From NCBI GenBank assembly GCA_021789895.1, contig JAJYIU010000011.1, positions 42,245-106,244 of the forward strand: a DNA stretch of 64,000 bases, given 5' to 3'. The first letter of the stretch is position 1. Each line of letters opens with the position of its first letter. The stretch is from Acidobacteriota bacterium (GTDB lineage Bacteria; Acidobacteriota; Terriglobia; Terriglobales; SCQP01). The position numbers and the translations under genes are program-made. The notes beneath the pieces are model-generated. The model ran no database searches. It worked only from the letters and a program-made list of their open reading frames with translations, and was not told the origin of the DNA. Below, one piece after another: positions 1 to 7,828 of the stretch.

Positions 1-1493
1 GCCGGCATTTCCAGGTGGCCGACGACATGATCGGTCCAGGCGTCGAGCCGGGCGGAGAGGCCGGGCAGCGGCGGCGAGGCCGGAAGCGGCGGCAGGCCGC
101 ATTGCCGCCGCCAGAGCGCGATCACCGCCTGGCGAAAACGCGCCCGCTCGCCTTCGCCGTTGAAGATGTCGTGCAGCGCGGTACCGGCCACCGAGCCTTG
201 CACGCAACCCTCCGGCTCCTCTTCCCCGGTTTCCGCTCCGGCGCCGGGCCGCTCGCGCCGGGCCAGCAGAAACACCGGCTCCGGCGTCGCTCCCGCCCTG
301 CCATGTTGCATGAAGTAGCCGCCAATCGGCAGCCCGGCGAGTTCGGGCAATCCGGCGGCGGTGGCGCGCCCGGCGGCGGGTTGGGCGCGCTTTTCCGCGC
401 CGAAACGGATCTGCACCGGAAGCAACCCCAGGCCGCGGGTCAGGGGCGCATCGGCCTCAATCCCCTCCGGATCGGCGATGGATTCGGCCAGCATCTGGTA
501 GCCCCCGCAAATGCCCCAGACCGGCTTGCCGGCTTCGGCGGCGGCGCGTATCACCGGCTCGAGCCCGGCATCCCGCAGCGCGGACAGATCGGCTACCGTC
601 GCGCGCGTGCCGGGCAGGATGATGACATCGGCCGCCGCCAGCACCGCCGGCGAAAAACTGTAGGCCACGGCGGTCTCCGGCTCCAGCGCCAGCGAATCGT
701 AGTCGGAAAAATTGGCCATGTGCGGCAGCCGGGCAACGGCAATGCGCAGCCGCCGGCCATCCGGGGCCGGCAATTCGCCCGCGGAAACGCCAAGCGCGTC
801 TTCTTCCGGCAGACCGGGGGAACGGAAAGGCACGATGCCCAGGGTTGGCACCCCGGTCTTGCGCTGCAGCGCATCCAGGCCCGGCGCCAGGCGGCTGGGA
901 TCACCGCGGTATTTATTAATGATGAAGCCGCGGATGCGCGCCGCCTCCGGGGCCAGCATCCAGGTGCCCAGCAGCGCGGCGAAGACCCCGCCCCGGTCGA
1001 TATCGCCGATGAGCAGCACCGGCGCATCCGCTTCGCGCGCCATCCACATATTGGCCAGGTCGCGGTCGAGCAGGTTGATCTCCGCCGGGCTGCCCGCGCC
1101 TTCGAGCACCACCACGTCGTTTTCCGCCTCAAGCTTCGTCCACGCACTGCGGATGGCTTCGATCGCCGCCGCGCGCGGTCCGGCTTCGCCGGCGCGCAGC
1201 CGCCCGGCGGGCCGGCCGAGCAGTATGAGCTGGCATTCCTCCGGCCCGCAGGGCTTCACCAGCACAGGATTCATCTCCACCGCGGCTTCGACGCCGCAGG
1301 CGGAAGCCTGCAGCGCCTGCGCCCAGCCGATTTCGCCGCCGGCTGCCGGCGCGGCGTTCAGCGACATGTTCCAGGCCTTGAACGGCGCTACCCGCAGCCC
1401 GCAGCGGGCAAACCCGCGTCCCAGCGCCGCCGCCAGCAGCGACTTGCCGGCGTGCGACGCCGTGCCCTGCACCATGATTCGCCGCGCGGCCAT
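1..1493 (-). CDS. cobQ: Cobyric acid synthase (CobQ/CbiP), 3' end beyond window
   Basis: This enzyme amidates the peripheral carboxylates of adenosylcobyrinate diamide to give cobyric acid, using glutamine and ATP, in the cytoplasm. At least 497 residues are visible, close to the usual full length, so only the last few residues are probably missing. The N-terminal dethiobiotin-synthetase-like P-loop reads VQGTASHAGKS, followed by FKAWNMSLN and later EGAGSPAEINL. The C-terminal glutamine amidotransferase domain has the nucleophile cysteine in VWGICGGYQMLA (about residue 330). The ATG start lies two bases after the stop of the TonB receptor, so both are in one riboswitch-controlled cobalamin operon. 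Identification is firm; the exact C-terminus cannot be seen. Confidence 0.93.
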   Translation of the reverse strand, partial: MAARRIMVQGTASHAGKSLLAAALGRGFARCGLRVAPFKAWNMSLNAAPAAGGEIGWAQALQASACGVEAAVEMNPVLVKPCGPEECQLILLGRPAGRLRAGEAGPRAAAIEAIRSAWTKLEAENDVVVLEGAGSPAEINLLDRDLANMWMAREADAPVLLIGDIDRGGVFAALLGTWMLAPEAARIRGFIINKYRGDPSRLAPGLDALQRKTGVPTLGIVPFRSPGLPEEDALGVSAGELPAPDGRRLRIAVARLPHMANFSDYDSLALEPETAVAYSFSPAVLAAADVIILPGTRATVADLSALRDAGLEPVIRAAAEAGKPVWGICGGYQMLAESIADPEGIEADAPLTRGLGLLPVQIRFGAEKRAQPAAGRATAAGLPELAGLPIGGYFMQHGRAGATPEPVFLLARRERPGAGAETGEEEPEGCVQGSVAGTALHDIFNGEGERARFRQAVIALWRRQCGLPPLPASPPLPGLSARLDAWTDHVVGHLEMP

Positions 1494-1495
1494 CT

Positions 1496-3922
1496 TCAGC
1501 GCTCCGGCAACCAGCGAAAATGAATGCCGGCCTCAATCGTGCGCCCCAAGCCGGGATAGCCGAACACCTCCTGCGGATGCTGGTTCAAGAGGTTGTTCAG
1601 GCCCAGATGCAGCGAAAATCGCCGGGAGAAATTCCATCCGCCCGCCAGGTTGATGCGCGCAAAGCCGGGCGCGAGGTTGTGGTTGGGCAGCAGCAGGCTA
1701 TTGCCAAAATCTTTGTCGAGCAAATAGGTGCTGTCGTCGCGGCGGCTGCTGAAATAGCCGTTGGCGTCGAGCATCCAGGCGGCATGGGAATAAAAAATTT
1801 CCAGGCTGCCGCTTTCCGGAGCGCGCCGGAACGGCCGCGCCCCCGCCAGCGGCGAAAAAGCGCCGATCGGGACATTGGCAAATGCCGGGTTATACGACGG
1901 CGCCAGCGCGTCGGAGCTGTAGCTGCGCAGCACGCGCGCATGCAGCCGGGTGAAGGCGCCGCGCAAGACCAGCGCGAACGGCAGCCGCGCCGCCGCCGAC
2001 AGCTCCAGCCCTTTATCGGATTCGGATAAGGAATTGAAATCCGCCCCGAAGGTTTGGGCCGCTACATTCGCGGGCACGCCCAGCCGCGGCAGCGCGTTAG
2101 CCGGCACGAACTCCATCAGGTCGTACTGGCGGTTGTCGAAGAAGGTGGCGCTGATCCGCAGCCGCTGTTGGAACAGGTACTGATCCAGGCCGGCGTCAAA
2201 ATCATGGCTGCGCTCGGGATGCACCGGCTGGATGCCGTATTGCCGGATGGCGGCAGAGTCGCCCGCCGCCAGCAGCTCCTGGTAAAGCGAGGAAGCCTGA
2301 TCGTAGAGAGTCGGCGCTTCCCAGGCTGAGCCGGCGTTGGCGCGAAAGCGGGTCTGATTGATCGGCCCCGAAACCGGGCCGAGGCGCGGGTAAAACGCCA
2401 GCGACGCCTGCGGGCTGGCGGCGGAGCCGAAGGGCGTATTGCGGTCCCAGGCCAGGCCAAAGCTGGGGAATACGCGGTTCCAGAACCCGTCTTTGAATTC
2501 GAAAAATGCGCCATGCTCATGCCGGCTGAGCTGCTCGCCGCTGGAAAGTCCGCGCTCGTCGGCGTAGCGATAGCCGGCGGCCAGGCTGGCGACCGGCGAG
2601 AAAGTGTAATACGACTCCGTATCCACGCCGCGCCGCAGCGTATCGGAGCCGAAACCGGAGGGGTAAACGCCGCCGTAGGTAAGTATCGCCTGCCCGCTGG
2701 CGCGGTACCCGTTGGCGCCGGCGATCGTGACCGGCAGGCCGATGTAGTTCACGCCAAAACCGGCGTTATAGGGAATGCCGGCGGGCGCGGGTTCTTCATA
2801 AAAATAATTGGCGGCGGCTTCGCTCACCTGCACCTGGTTATGCCAGTGGGAAGTCGTTTGCTGATCGAAACTGAAACCGCCGTAAGCGCCCGCCTGGCGC
2901 TGCCAGGCATGATCGGGAATGCCGTAAAACAGAATCGTGTTCGGCAGGCCGGAGTTGTCATAGACGCGGGCCAGATCGAATTCCAGCCGGGTGTGTGAAA
3001 ACGCCTGCCAGCCCAGCCGCGCCAGGCCGTTGGCGTTGCGGAAATGATTGTTGGGAATCTGATTGTGCGCGCCCAGGTAAGCAAAATCGAGGGCGTAATC
3101 GAAGCCGCGCCCGGCCCCGGCCAGCGCATCGCTCTCGCTGACGGTGGCATAGCTGCCCCAGGCGGCATCGCCGGAAAGCTCCGGCGCGAGCCGCCGCCGC
3201 CCGTTGCGGGTGTTCACCGCGATCACACCGGAAACCGCGCCCGAGCCGTACAGCACGCTATCGGGTCCGCGCACCACCTGCAGCTCGGCGGCCGGGCCGG
3301 GCAGCAGTTCGGAAAAATCGAACGAGCCGAAATCGAAGCGCTGCAGCGGAATGCCGTCGAGCACAACCGCCGCGAAGCGTCCGTCGCCGCCGCGCAGATA
3401 CACCGTGGTGAGTCCGCCGGTGGCGCCGGTCTGAAGCACCTGCACCCCCGGCGCCATCGCCAGCGCGCGCGCGAGGGTAACGCCGTGCAGCCGTGCGATG
3501 CGCTCGCGCGAGATCAGCGAGACGGATTGCCCCGATTGCGCTGCGGGCATGGGCACGCCCGTCGCCGCCACCACCACCTGCTGGCGCAGGGGAGCGAGCG
3601 CGAGCGAAGCATCGCGCGTCGCCGCCACCCCCGGCGTCAGCCGCACCACCTGGCGCAGCGGGCTGAAGCCGCGCGCGGCGATGCGCAGCGTGTAAACGCC
3701 CGCCGGAGCGCGCAGTTGATATTTGCCGCCGGCGCGGCTGCGGGCGCTGGCCGCCAGCCGGCCCTGCGCATCGTACAACCGCACGCTCGCGCCCGCGATG
3801 GGACGCCCCAGCGCGTCGCTCACGCTTCCCTTTAACTGTCCCGGCCGCGGCGCGGCCGTTGCGGCCAGGGACAACAACCCTCCCAGCACCAGTAAAAACC
3901 ATATGCGGCAATTCATTCGCAC
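1496..3922 (-). CDS. TonB-dependent outer-membrane receptor, probable corrinoid (BtuB-like) transporter
   Basis: An outer-membrane importer of about 808 residues. A signal peptide is followed by a carboxypeptidase-regulatory-like beta-sandwich (LKGSVSDALGRPIAG to about residue 110). Next come a plug domain, with VYLRGGDGRFAAVVLDGIPL and VVRGPDSVLYGSGAVSGVI, and a long beta-barrel. The frame is open further upstream, but AAGGAGATT-type Shine-Dalgarno sequence GAGGAG sits six bases before the GTG at 3922 (VRMNCRIWF), so I chose that start; an ATG two codons later is possible. The substrate is inferred from context: a cobalamin riboswitch lies upstream and cobQ begins two bases downstream. Cobalamin or an incomplete corrinoid are the likely ligands. 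Confidence 0.85.
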   Translation of the reverse strand: MRMNCRIWFLLVLGGLLSLAATAAPRPGQLKGSVSDALGRPIAGASVRLYDAQGRLAASARSRAGGKYQLRAPAGVYTLRIAARGFSPLRQVVRLTPGVAATRDASLALAPLRQQVVVAATGVPMPAAQSGQSVSLISRERIARLHGVTLARALAMAPGVQVLQTGATGGLTTVYLRGGDGRFAAVVLDGIPLQRFDFGSFDFSELLPGPAAELQVVRGPDSVLYGSGAVSGVIAVNTRNGRRRLAPELSGDAAWGSYATVSESDALAGAGRGFDYALDFAYLGAHNQIPNNHFRNANGLARLGWQAFSHTRLEFDLARVYDNSGLPNTILFYGIPDHAWQRQAGAYGGFSFDQQTTSHWHNQVQVSEAAANYFYEEPAPAGIPYNAGFGVNYIGLPVTIAGANGYRASGQAILTYGGVYPSGFGSDTLRRGVDTESYYTFSPVASLAAGYRYADERGLSSGEQLSRHEHGAFFEFKDGFWNRVFPSFGLAWDRNTPFGSAASPQASLAFYPRLGPVSGPINQTRFRANAGSAWEAPTLYDQASSLYQELLAAGDSAAIRQYGIQPVHPERSHDFDAGLDQYLFQQRLRISATFFDNRQYDLMEFVPANALPRLGVPANVAAQTFGADFNSLSESDKGLELSAAARLPFALVLRGAFTRLHARVLRSYSSDALAPSYNPAFANVPIGAFSPLAGARPFRRAPESGSLEIFYSHAAWMLDANGYFSSRRDDSTYLLDKDFGNSLLLPNHNLAPGFARINLAGGWNFSRRFSLHLGLNNLLNQHPQEVFGYPGLGRTIEAGIHFRWLPER

Positions 3923-4084
3923 GGCAATCTCCTCTCGTTGCAGGCCAAAATCCGCAAAACTTGCGAGCGAGAGGCGCGCCGGAATGCCGGCCGCGGCCGG
4001 ATTGGCCGCATCCTCAGGAAGAAAACCGCGCCGAATTGGAGAAAGGCTGGCAGCACGGCGATTCCCCTCGAATCGCAATCGAAC

Positions 4085-4262
4085 CAGCCCAGGGCAGGTC
4101 TCCTGACTTGCGGGTCGTCGCGCGGCTCTTCCCTTCCCCGAAAGCCTGCGGGCTTCCGAGTGGCATAGCAAGAGCCGGCTCTCCGCTTACAGTGGCGGGG
4201 CCGTGCGGGAATTTCACCCGCTTCCCTTTTCAATCCGCCTGGCGGCGGATCACCCAGGGCAC
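4085..4262 (-). promoter_or_regulatory. Cobalamin (AdoCbl) riboswitch
   Basis: Read on the minus strand, the segment contains the conserved cobalamin-aptamer blocks in order: AAAAGGGAAGC, GGTGAAATTCCCGC (4205-4218), CCCCGCCACTGTAA (near 4187-4200), and the B12 box AGTCAGGAGACCTGCC (4093-4108). It lies in the leader of the TonB receptor-cobQ operon, about 160 nt before the receptor start. By family knowledge, B12 binding should reduce expression of the operon. No clear intrinsic terminator was seen between aptamer and gene, so translational control is as likely as transcriptional. Confidence 0.95.
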
Positions 4263-4548
4263 GAACAGAAACGATGCTAGCACACCCCGCGGGGCGACAG
4301 GCCGCCGCGCCCTCCACTACCCTTCCACGCGCGCTGCCGCCGTGGCTGCGCGCAGTGATGCCGATCAAGCTCATCCGTTTCCGCCGGGCCGGGCGGCGCG
4401 CTTGACGGCGGGCAAAAACCGCATTTAACCGCTGTTTTTCCGCGGCGCGGCGTGTACAGATCATATGTTGGCGTAATCGCCGTCACCGCTGGGATGACGG
4501 GCTTCACCTATGCTGCAGTGTCGGTGGAAGGCGCAACGGCTGGGAACC
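4263..4548. other. Divergent intergenic region, no gene seen
   Basis: This stretch separates the riboswitch leader (minus) from the first multiheme cytochrome (plus). It must carry the promoters of both operons. Open frames here have no recognisable protein features and no convincing ribosome-binding site. I could not identify a -35/-10 pair with confidence. Confidence 0.4.
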
Positions 4549-5739
4549 ATGCAAAAGCTGTCCCGCTTCGGATGCTCGCTGCTCGCAGCGGCGGCGCTGG
4601 CCGGCGGCCTGCGGGCGCAATCCGCGCTGAACGCCGCGGCTTGCCTGGCTTGCCATGGCCAGCCGGGCATCGCCGATGCCCAGGGACACAGCCTGCAGAT
4701 CGCCGCCTCCGCCTTCACCGGCTCCGTGCATGGCGCGCTGGGCTGTCCGGCCTGCCATTCCGATATTCGGCAGTTCCCTCATCATCTCCCCGTCGCCAAG
4801 GTCAACTGCGCCAAGTGCCACGCCAATGAGGGCTCGCAGTTGCGCGGCAGCGTGCATGCGGCCGTGATGCGCAATCCCGCCGCCCCCGCCTGCCTCAACT
4901 GCCACGGCAGCCCGCATGCCATCCTGCCGGTGCGCGATCCCCGCTCGCCGGTCTATCCGCTGAACCTGCCCCACACTTGCGGCGCCTGCCATGGCAACCC
5001 CAAGCTGGCGAAAAAATACGGCTTGCCGAATGTCTATTCGATGTACGTGGATTCGATTCACGGCCTGGCGCTGACCCGCGACGGTTTGCTGGTGGCCGCC
5101 ACCTGCACCAGTTGTCACGGCTCGCATGCGATCCTGAGCCACACCAATCCCGCCAGCCCCACCGCTCGCGCCCACGTGCCCGCCACCTGTGGCAAATGCC
5201 ATGCCGGCATCGAAGCGAAATACTTTCGCGGAGCGCACGGCCAGGCGCTGCGGGCCGGCGTGGGTCTGGCGCCGGTCTGCATCAACTGCCACACTGCCCA
5301 TTCGATCTCCAACGTGCACACCGCCGCCTGGCAAGTGAAAACCACGGCCAAGTGTGGAAGTTGCCACGCCCGGCGCCTGGCCACCTATCACGACACCTTC
5401 CACGGCCAGGTCACCCAACTTGGCTTCGTGGCCACCGCCCGCTGCTGGAGCTGTCATCGTGCGCACCAGATCCTGCCCGCCTCCGACCCCAAATCGAGCA
5501 TCGCCCGGGCCAACCTGCCCGCCACCTGCGGCCAATGCCATGGCCGGGTGACTTCCGGCTTTACCAGCTATGATCCCCATGCCGACCCCGGCAATCGCCG
5601 GCGCTACCCGGCGCTGTATTACACCGCGCGTTTCATGAACCTGTTGCTGTTGGGCGTATTTACCTTTTTCGGCCTGCACACCGTGCTCTGGTTCTCGCGT
5701 TCGATGTCGGAATGGACTGTCAGGCGAGGCAAGCCATGA
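4549..5739 (+). CDS. Undecahaem c-type cytochrome with C-terminal membrane anchor
   Basis: A periplasmic electron carrier of 396 residues. A signal peptide (MQKLSRFGCSLLAAAALAGG) is followed by 11 CxxCH haem-c attachment motifs: CLACH (about residue 32), CPACH, CAKCH, CLNCH, CGACH, CTSCH, CGKCH, CINCH, CGSCH, CWSCH and CGQCH. A single C-terminal helix (FMNLLLLGVFTFFGLHTVLWF) tethers it to the inner membrane. An upstream in-frame ATG at 4510 would place the signal peptide internally, so 4549 is preferred. The stop overlaps the start of the cytochrome b gene by four bases (ATGA), implying coupled translation and a complex. It is homologous to the nine-haem protein at 10508-11596. The electron donor and acceptor are unknown; a quinol dehydrogenase module serving a periplasmic oxidoreductase is my inference. 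Confidence 0.9.
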   Translation: MQKLSRFGCSLLAAAALAGGLRAQSALNAAACLACHGQPGIADAQGHSLQIAASAFTGSVHGALGCPACHSDIRQFPHHLPVAKVNCAKCHANEGSQLRGSVHAAVMRNPAAPACLNCHGSPHAILPVRDPRSPVYPLNLPHTCGACHGNPKLAKKYGLPNVYSMYVDSIHGLALTRDGLLVAATCTSCHGSHAILSHTNPASPTARAHVPATCGKCHAGIEAKYFRGAHGQALRAGVGLAPVCINCHTAHSISNVHTAAWQVKTTAKCGSCHARRLATYHDTFHGQVTQLGFVATARCWSCHRAHQILPASDPKSSIARANLPATCGQCHGRVTSGFTSYDPHADPGNRRRYPALYYTARFMNLLLLGVFTFFGLHTVLWFSRSMSEWTVRRGKP

Positions 5740-6650
5740 CCCCCGAGGATCGGTCTTCCGCCATTCCCCCCTCTCCCGCCGGCCTGGCGCCGCCCGCCGC
5801 CGCTGTATCCACAGCGGCGCCGGTTGTCCCCCCGCCCTCGGAAAACCGCTTCTATTACCGCTTCACTCCCGGCCAGCGGCTGCTGCACGCAACCCTTTTC
5901 ACCACTTTTCTCGGCCTGGCTTTGACCGGCTTGACGCTGCGCTTCAGCGAAGCGCGCTGGGCGCAAGCCTTCGCGCATGCCGTGGGCGGCTTTGGCGCCA
6001 TCCTGTTTTTTCATAAAACCATGGCCGTGTTGCTGACTGTCGCTTTTCTGGTTCACCTCGCCATCATCCTCCGGCGCGCCCTGTTGAAGCGCGAGTTGGG
6101 ATTGCTCTGGGGCCCCAACTCGCTGGTGCCGCAACCCAAGGATTTTTCCGATCTGTTGGCGCATTTCCGCTGGTTCCTGGGCCGCGGTCCGCGGCCCCGC
6201 TTCGACCGCTTTACTTATTGGGAAAAGTTCGATTACTGGGCCGTGTTCTGGGGAATGGCGGTCATCGGCATCTCCGGCTACAGCATGTGGTTTGCGCCCT
6301 ATGTTGCCCGCATCGTCCCCGGCTCCTGGCTCAATGTCGCCCTGCTGCTGCACGGGGAAGAGGCCCTGCTGGCGGCCTGGTTTATCTTCTCCGTACATTT
6401 CTTCAACACCCATCTCCGCCCCGGCAGCTTTCCCATGGATACGGTTATCTTTACCGGACGCTTGAGCGAGCGCGAGCTCGCGGAAAAGCATCCGGAAGAA
6501 TACGCGCGGCTGCGGGCGGCCGGAAAGCTGGAAGCGCTGCGCGTTGCACCCTCCGAGCGCTGGTTCATCGCCGTCGGCAAAACCATCGGATTTATCGCCA
6601 TCACCATCGGTTTCGTACTGCTCGTGCTGACCCTGTTTTCCTTCGTTTAA
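5736..6650 (+). CDS. Di-haem cytochrome b subunit (cytochrome b561 / formate dehydrogenase gamma-like fold)
   Basis: An inner-membrane quinone-interacting cytochrome b of 304 residues. After a Pro/Ala-rich N-terminus it has about five hydrophobic helices (around residues 50-70, 95-112, 167-187, 200-222 and 283-303). Histidines likely to ligate b haem are in the helix segments FHKTMAVLL, FLVHLAII, LLHGEEALL and FSVHFFNTH. The start overlaps the stop of the 11-haem cytochrome by four bases, so the two proteins probably form one quinol:cytochrome c electron-transfer unit. It is homologous to the cytochrome b at 9774-10511, sharing the motif order FDR-Y-KF-YW ... HG-E-LLA ... H-FN-HL-P ... FTG. 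It carries a longer C-terminus with an extra helix. Confidence 0.87.
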   Translation: MTPEDRSSAIPPSPAGLAPPAAAVSTAAPVVPPPSENRFYYRFTPGQRLLHATLFTTFLGLALTGLTLRFSEARWAQAFAHAVGGFGAILFFHKTMAVLLTVAFLVHLAIILRRALLKRELGLLWGPNSLVPQPKDFSDLLAHFRWFLGRGPRPRFDRFTYWEKFDYWAVFWGMAVIGISGYSMWFAPYVARIVPGSWLNVALLLHGEEALLAAWFIFSVHFFNTHLRPGSFPMDTVIFTGRLSERELAEKHPEEYARLRAAGKLEALRVAPSERWFIAVGKTIGFIAITIGFVLLVLTLFSFV

Positions 6651-6829
6651 TTCGCCTGGACGGACTGCCCGCCCGCCGCCGCGCGCCTCGGCAGCTTTCC
6701 TCCGCCGCCCTCCGGAATTTTTCCCGCGGCCCTCTGGAATCGCAGCCGCCGCCAGCGGTCGCCTTCCCGATTCCCCGGCCCGCCGGCGTTTTCTATATTG
6801 ACCGTGGATGAAGAAAGGAGGCTGCGGCC

Positions 6830-7132
6830 ATGAAAAAATATCCGGGCGGCGCCGAAGTGAAGGGCGGCTTCTATTGGAAGCTCTCCAGTTGGGAACTGAT
6901 CGCGGTGGAAGGCAGGCGGGGACGGTTGCCGGACGGCGCCGAAAGCGCCTACGCGCATGTGCCGGTGATTTTATTTCTCCCGTTGGCGCTGCTGATGAGC
7001 GCTCTCTACGTGATCTTTCTTCCGCTCTCCGGCTTTGTCATATTTTTCGGGCTGGGAGGCAAGCGCCTGGGGAAAAGGCTCTACGCCTGGACCCGGACGC
7101 TGCAGCGCCAGAGAGGCTGGACGCGCTCCTAA
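6830..7132 (+). CDS. Small hypothetical membrane protein, cytochrome-island associated
   Basis: A 100-residue protein of unknown function. It has a charged N-terminus (MKKYPGGAEVKGGFYWKLSS), one long or two short hydrophobic helices spanning about residues 46-74 (VPVILFLPLALLMSALYVIF and a Gly/Phe-rich continuation), and an Arg/Lys-rich C-terminus. An excellent Shine-Dalgarno (GGAGG at 6817-6821) precedes the ATG by about eight bases. A TATATT -10-like box at 6794-6799 suggests it can be transcribed alone. It lies between the first cytochrome module and the response regulator, so a role in cytochrome assembly or signalling is possible but not shown by the sequence. Confidence 0.7.
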   Translation: MKKYPGGAEVKGGFYWKLSSWELIAVEGRRGRLPDGAESAYAHVPVILFLPLALLMSALYVIFLPLSGFVIFFGLGGKRLGKRLYAWTRTLQRQRGWTRS

Positions 7133-7168
7133 CCGAACCAGGCGGCGCCGCTGGCGGGGCCGCCCCCG

Positions 7169-7828
7169 CTAGGACTCGATCCGAATCACCCCTTGGCGGA
7201 TGGCGAAGCGGACCAGGTCGGTGCGGTTGTGCAGGTTCAACTTCTGCATCACGTGCTCGCGGTGCGACATCGCGGTTTTGACGCTGGTGCCGAGCAGTTG
7301 CGCGATTTCCTTGTTGCTATGGCCCAGCGCCACCAGCCGCAGCACCTGCTTCTCGCGGTCGGTGAGCGCGTCGTACGGATCCGCCGCGGCCTCGCCGCCC
7401 GCGCCCGGCGCGTAGCTCTCGATCGCTTCCTGTGCAACCTTGGGATCGAGCACCAGCCCGCCTTCGGCGGCGGAGCGGATCGAGGCGGCCAGTTGCGCTC
7501 CCAGCATGTGCTTGAGAATGTAGCCGGCGATGCCGAGCTTGAGAAAGCGGTGGATGTACTCGCGGTCGTCGTACTGCGTCAGCACCAGCACCCGGGTGCG
7601 GGGCGACTCACGCCGGATCTCCAGCGTGGCTTCGAGCCCGCCCAGGCCAGGCATGGCGATATCCATTAGCACGATTTCCGGCTTCAGCCGGCGGCTGAGC
7701 TCGATCGCGGCGCGGCCGTCGGCGGCTTCGCCCACGACCTCGATATCGGCCGTGTCCCTGAGCAGCGCCTTGATGCCGTCGCGCATCAGCGCATGATCGT
7801 CGGCGATTAGCACCCGAATCTTACTCAT
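7169..7828 (-). CDS. NarL/FixJ-family response regulator
   Basis: A DNA-binding transcription factor of 219 residues. The receiver domain (1-120) has the acidic pair D10/D11, the phospho-acceptor D56 (EIVLMDIAMPG), and the conserved Thr/Lys positions in LVLTQYDD and GYILKH. The C-terminal LuxR-type helix-turn-helix (about 150-215) reads LTDREKQVLRLVALGHSNKE then LLGTSVKTAMSHREHVMQKL. Its ATG overlaps the end of the histidine kinase gene by eight bases, so the two form a co-translated pair. The likely targets are the two flanking cytochrome operons, inferred only from position. Confidence 0.93.
   Translation of the reverse strand: MSKIRVLIADDHALMRDGIKALLRDTADIEVVGEAADGRAAIELSRRLKPEIVLMDIAMPGLGGLEATLEIRRESPRTRVLVLTQYDDREYIHRFLKLGIAGYILKHMLGAQLAASIRSAAEGGLVLDPKVAQEAIESYAPGAGGEAAADPYDALTDREKQVLRLVALGHSNKEIAQLLGTSVKTAMSHREHVMQKLNLHNRTDLVRFAIRQGVIRIES

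Noticed and set aside
15..1523. 502-codon open frame on the plus strand
   Set aside because: It is antisense to cobQ, Arg/Gly/Ala-rich, and shows no domain. Such long antisense frames are normal in GC-rich DNA.
4510..4548. Upstream ATG for the 11-haem cytochrome
   Set aside because: It would add 13 residues before the signal peptide and has no ribosome-binding site.
6808..7281. ATG eight bases after TATATT, possible leaderless gene
   Set aside because: Its frame is out of phase with the plausible membrane-protein gene at 6830, which has a good Shine-Dalgarno, and it encodes a low-complexity product.
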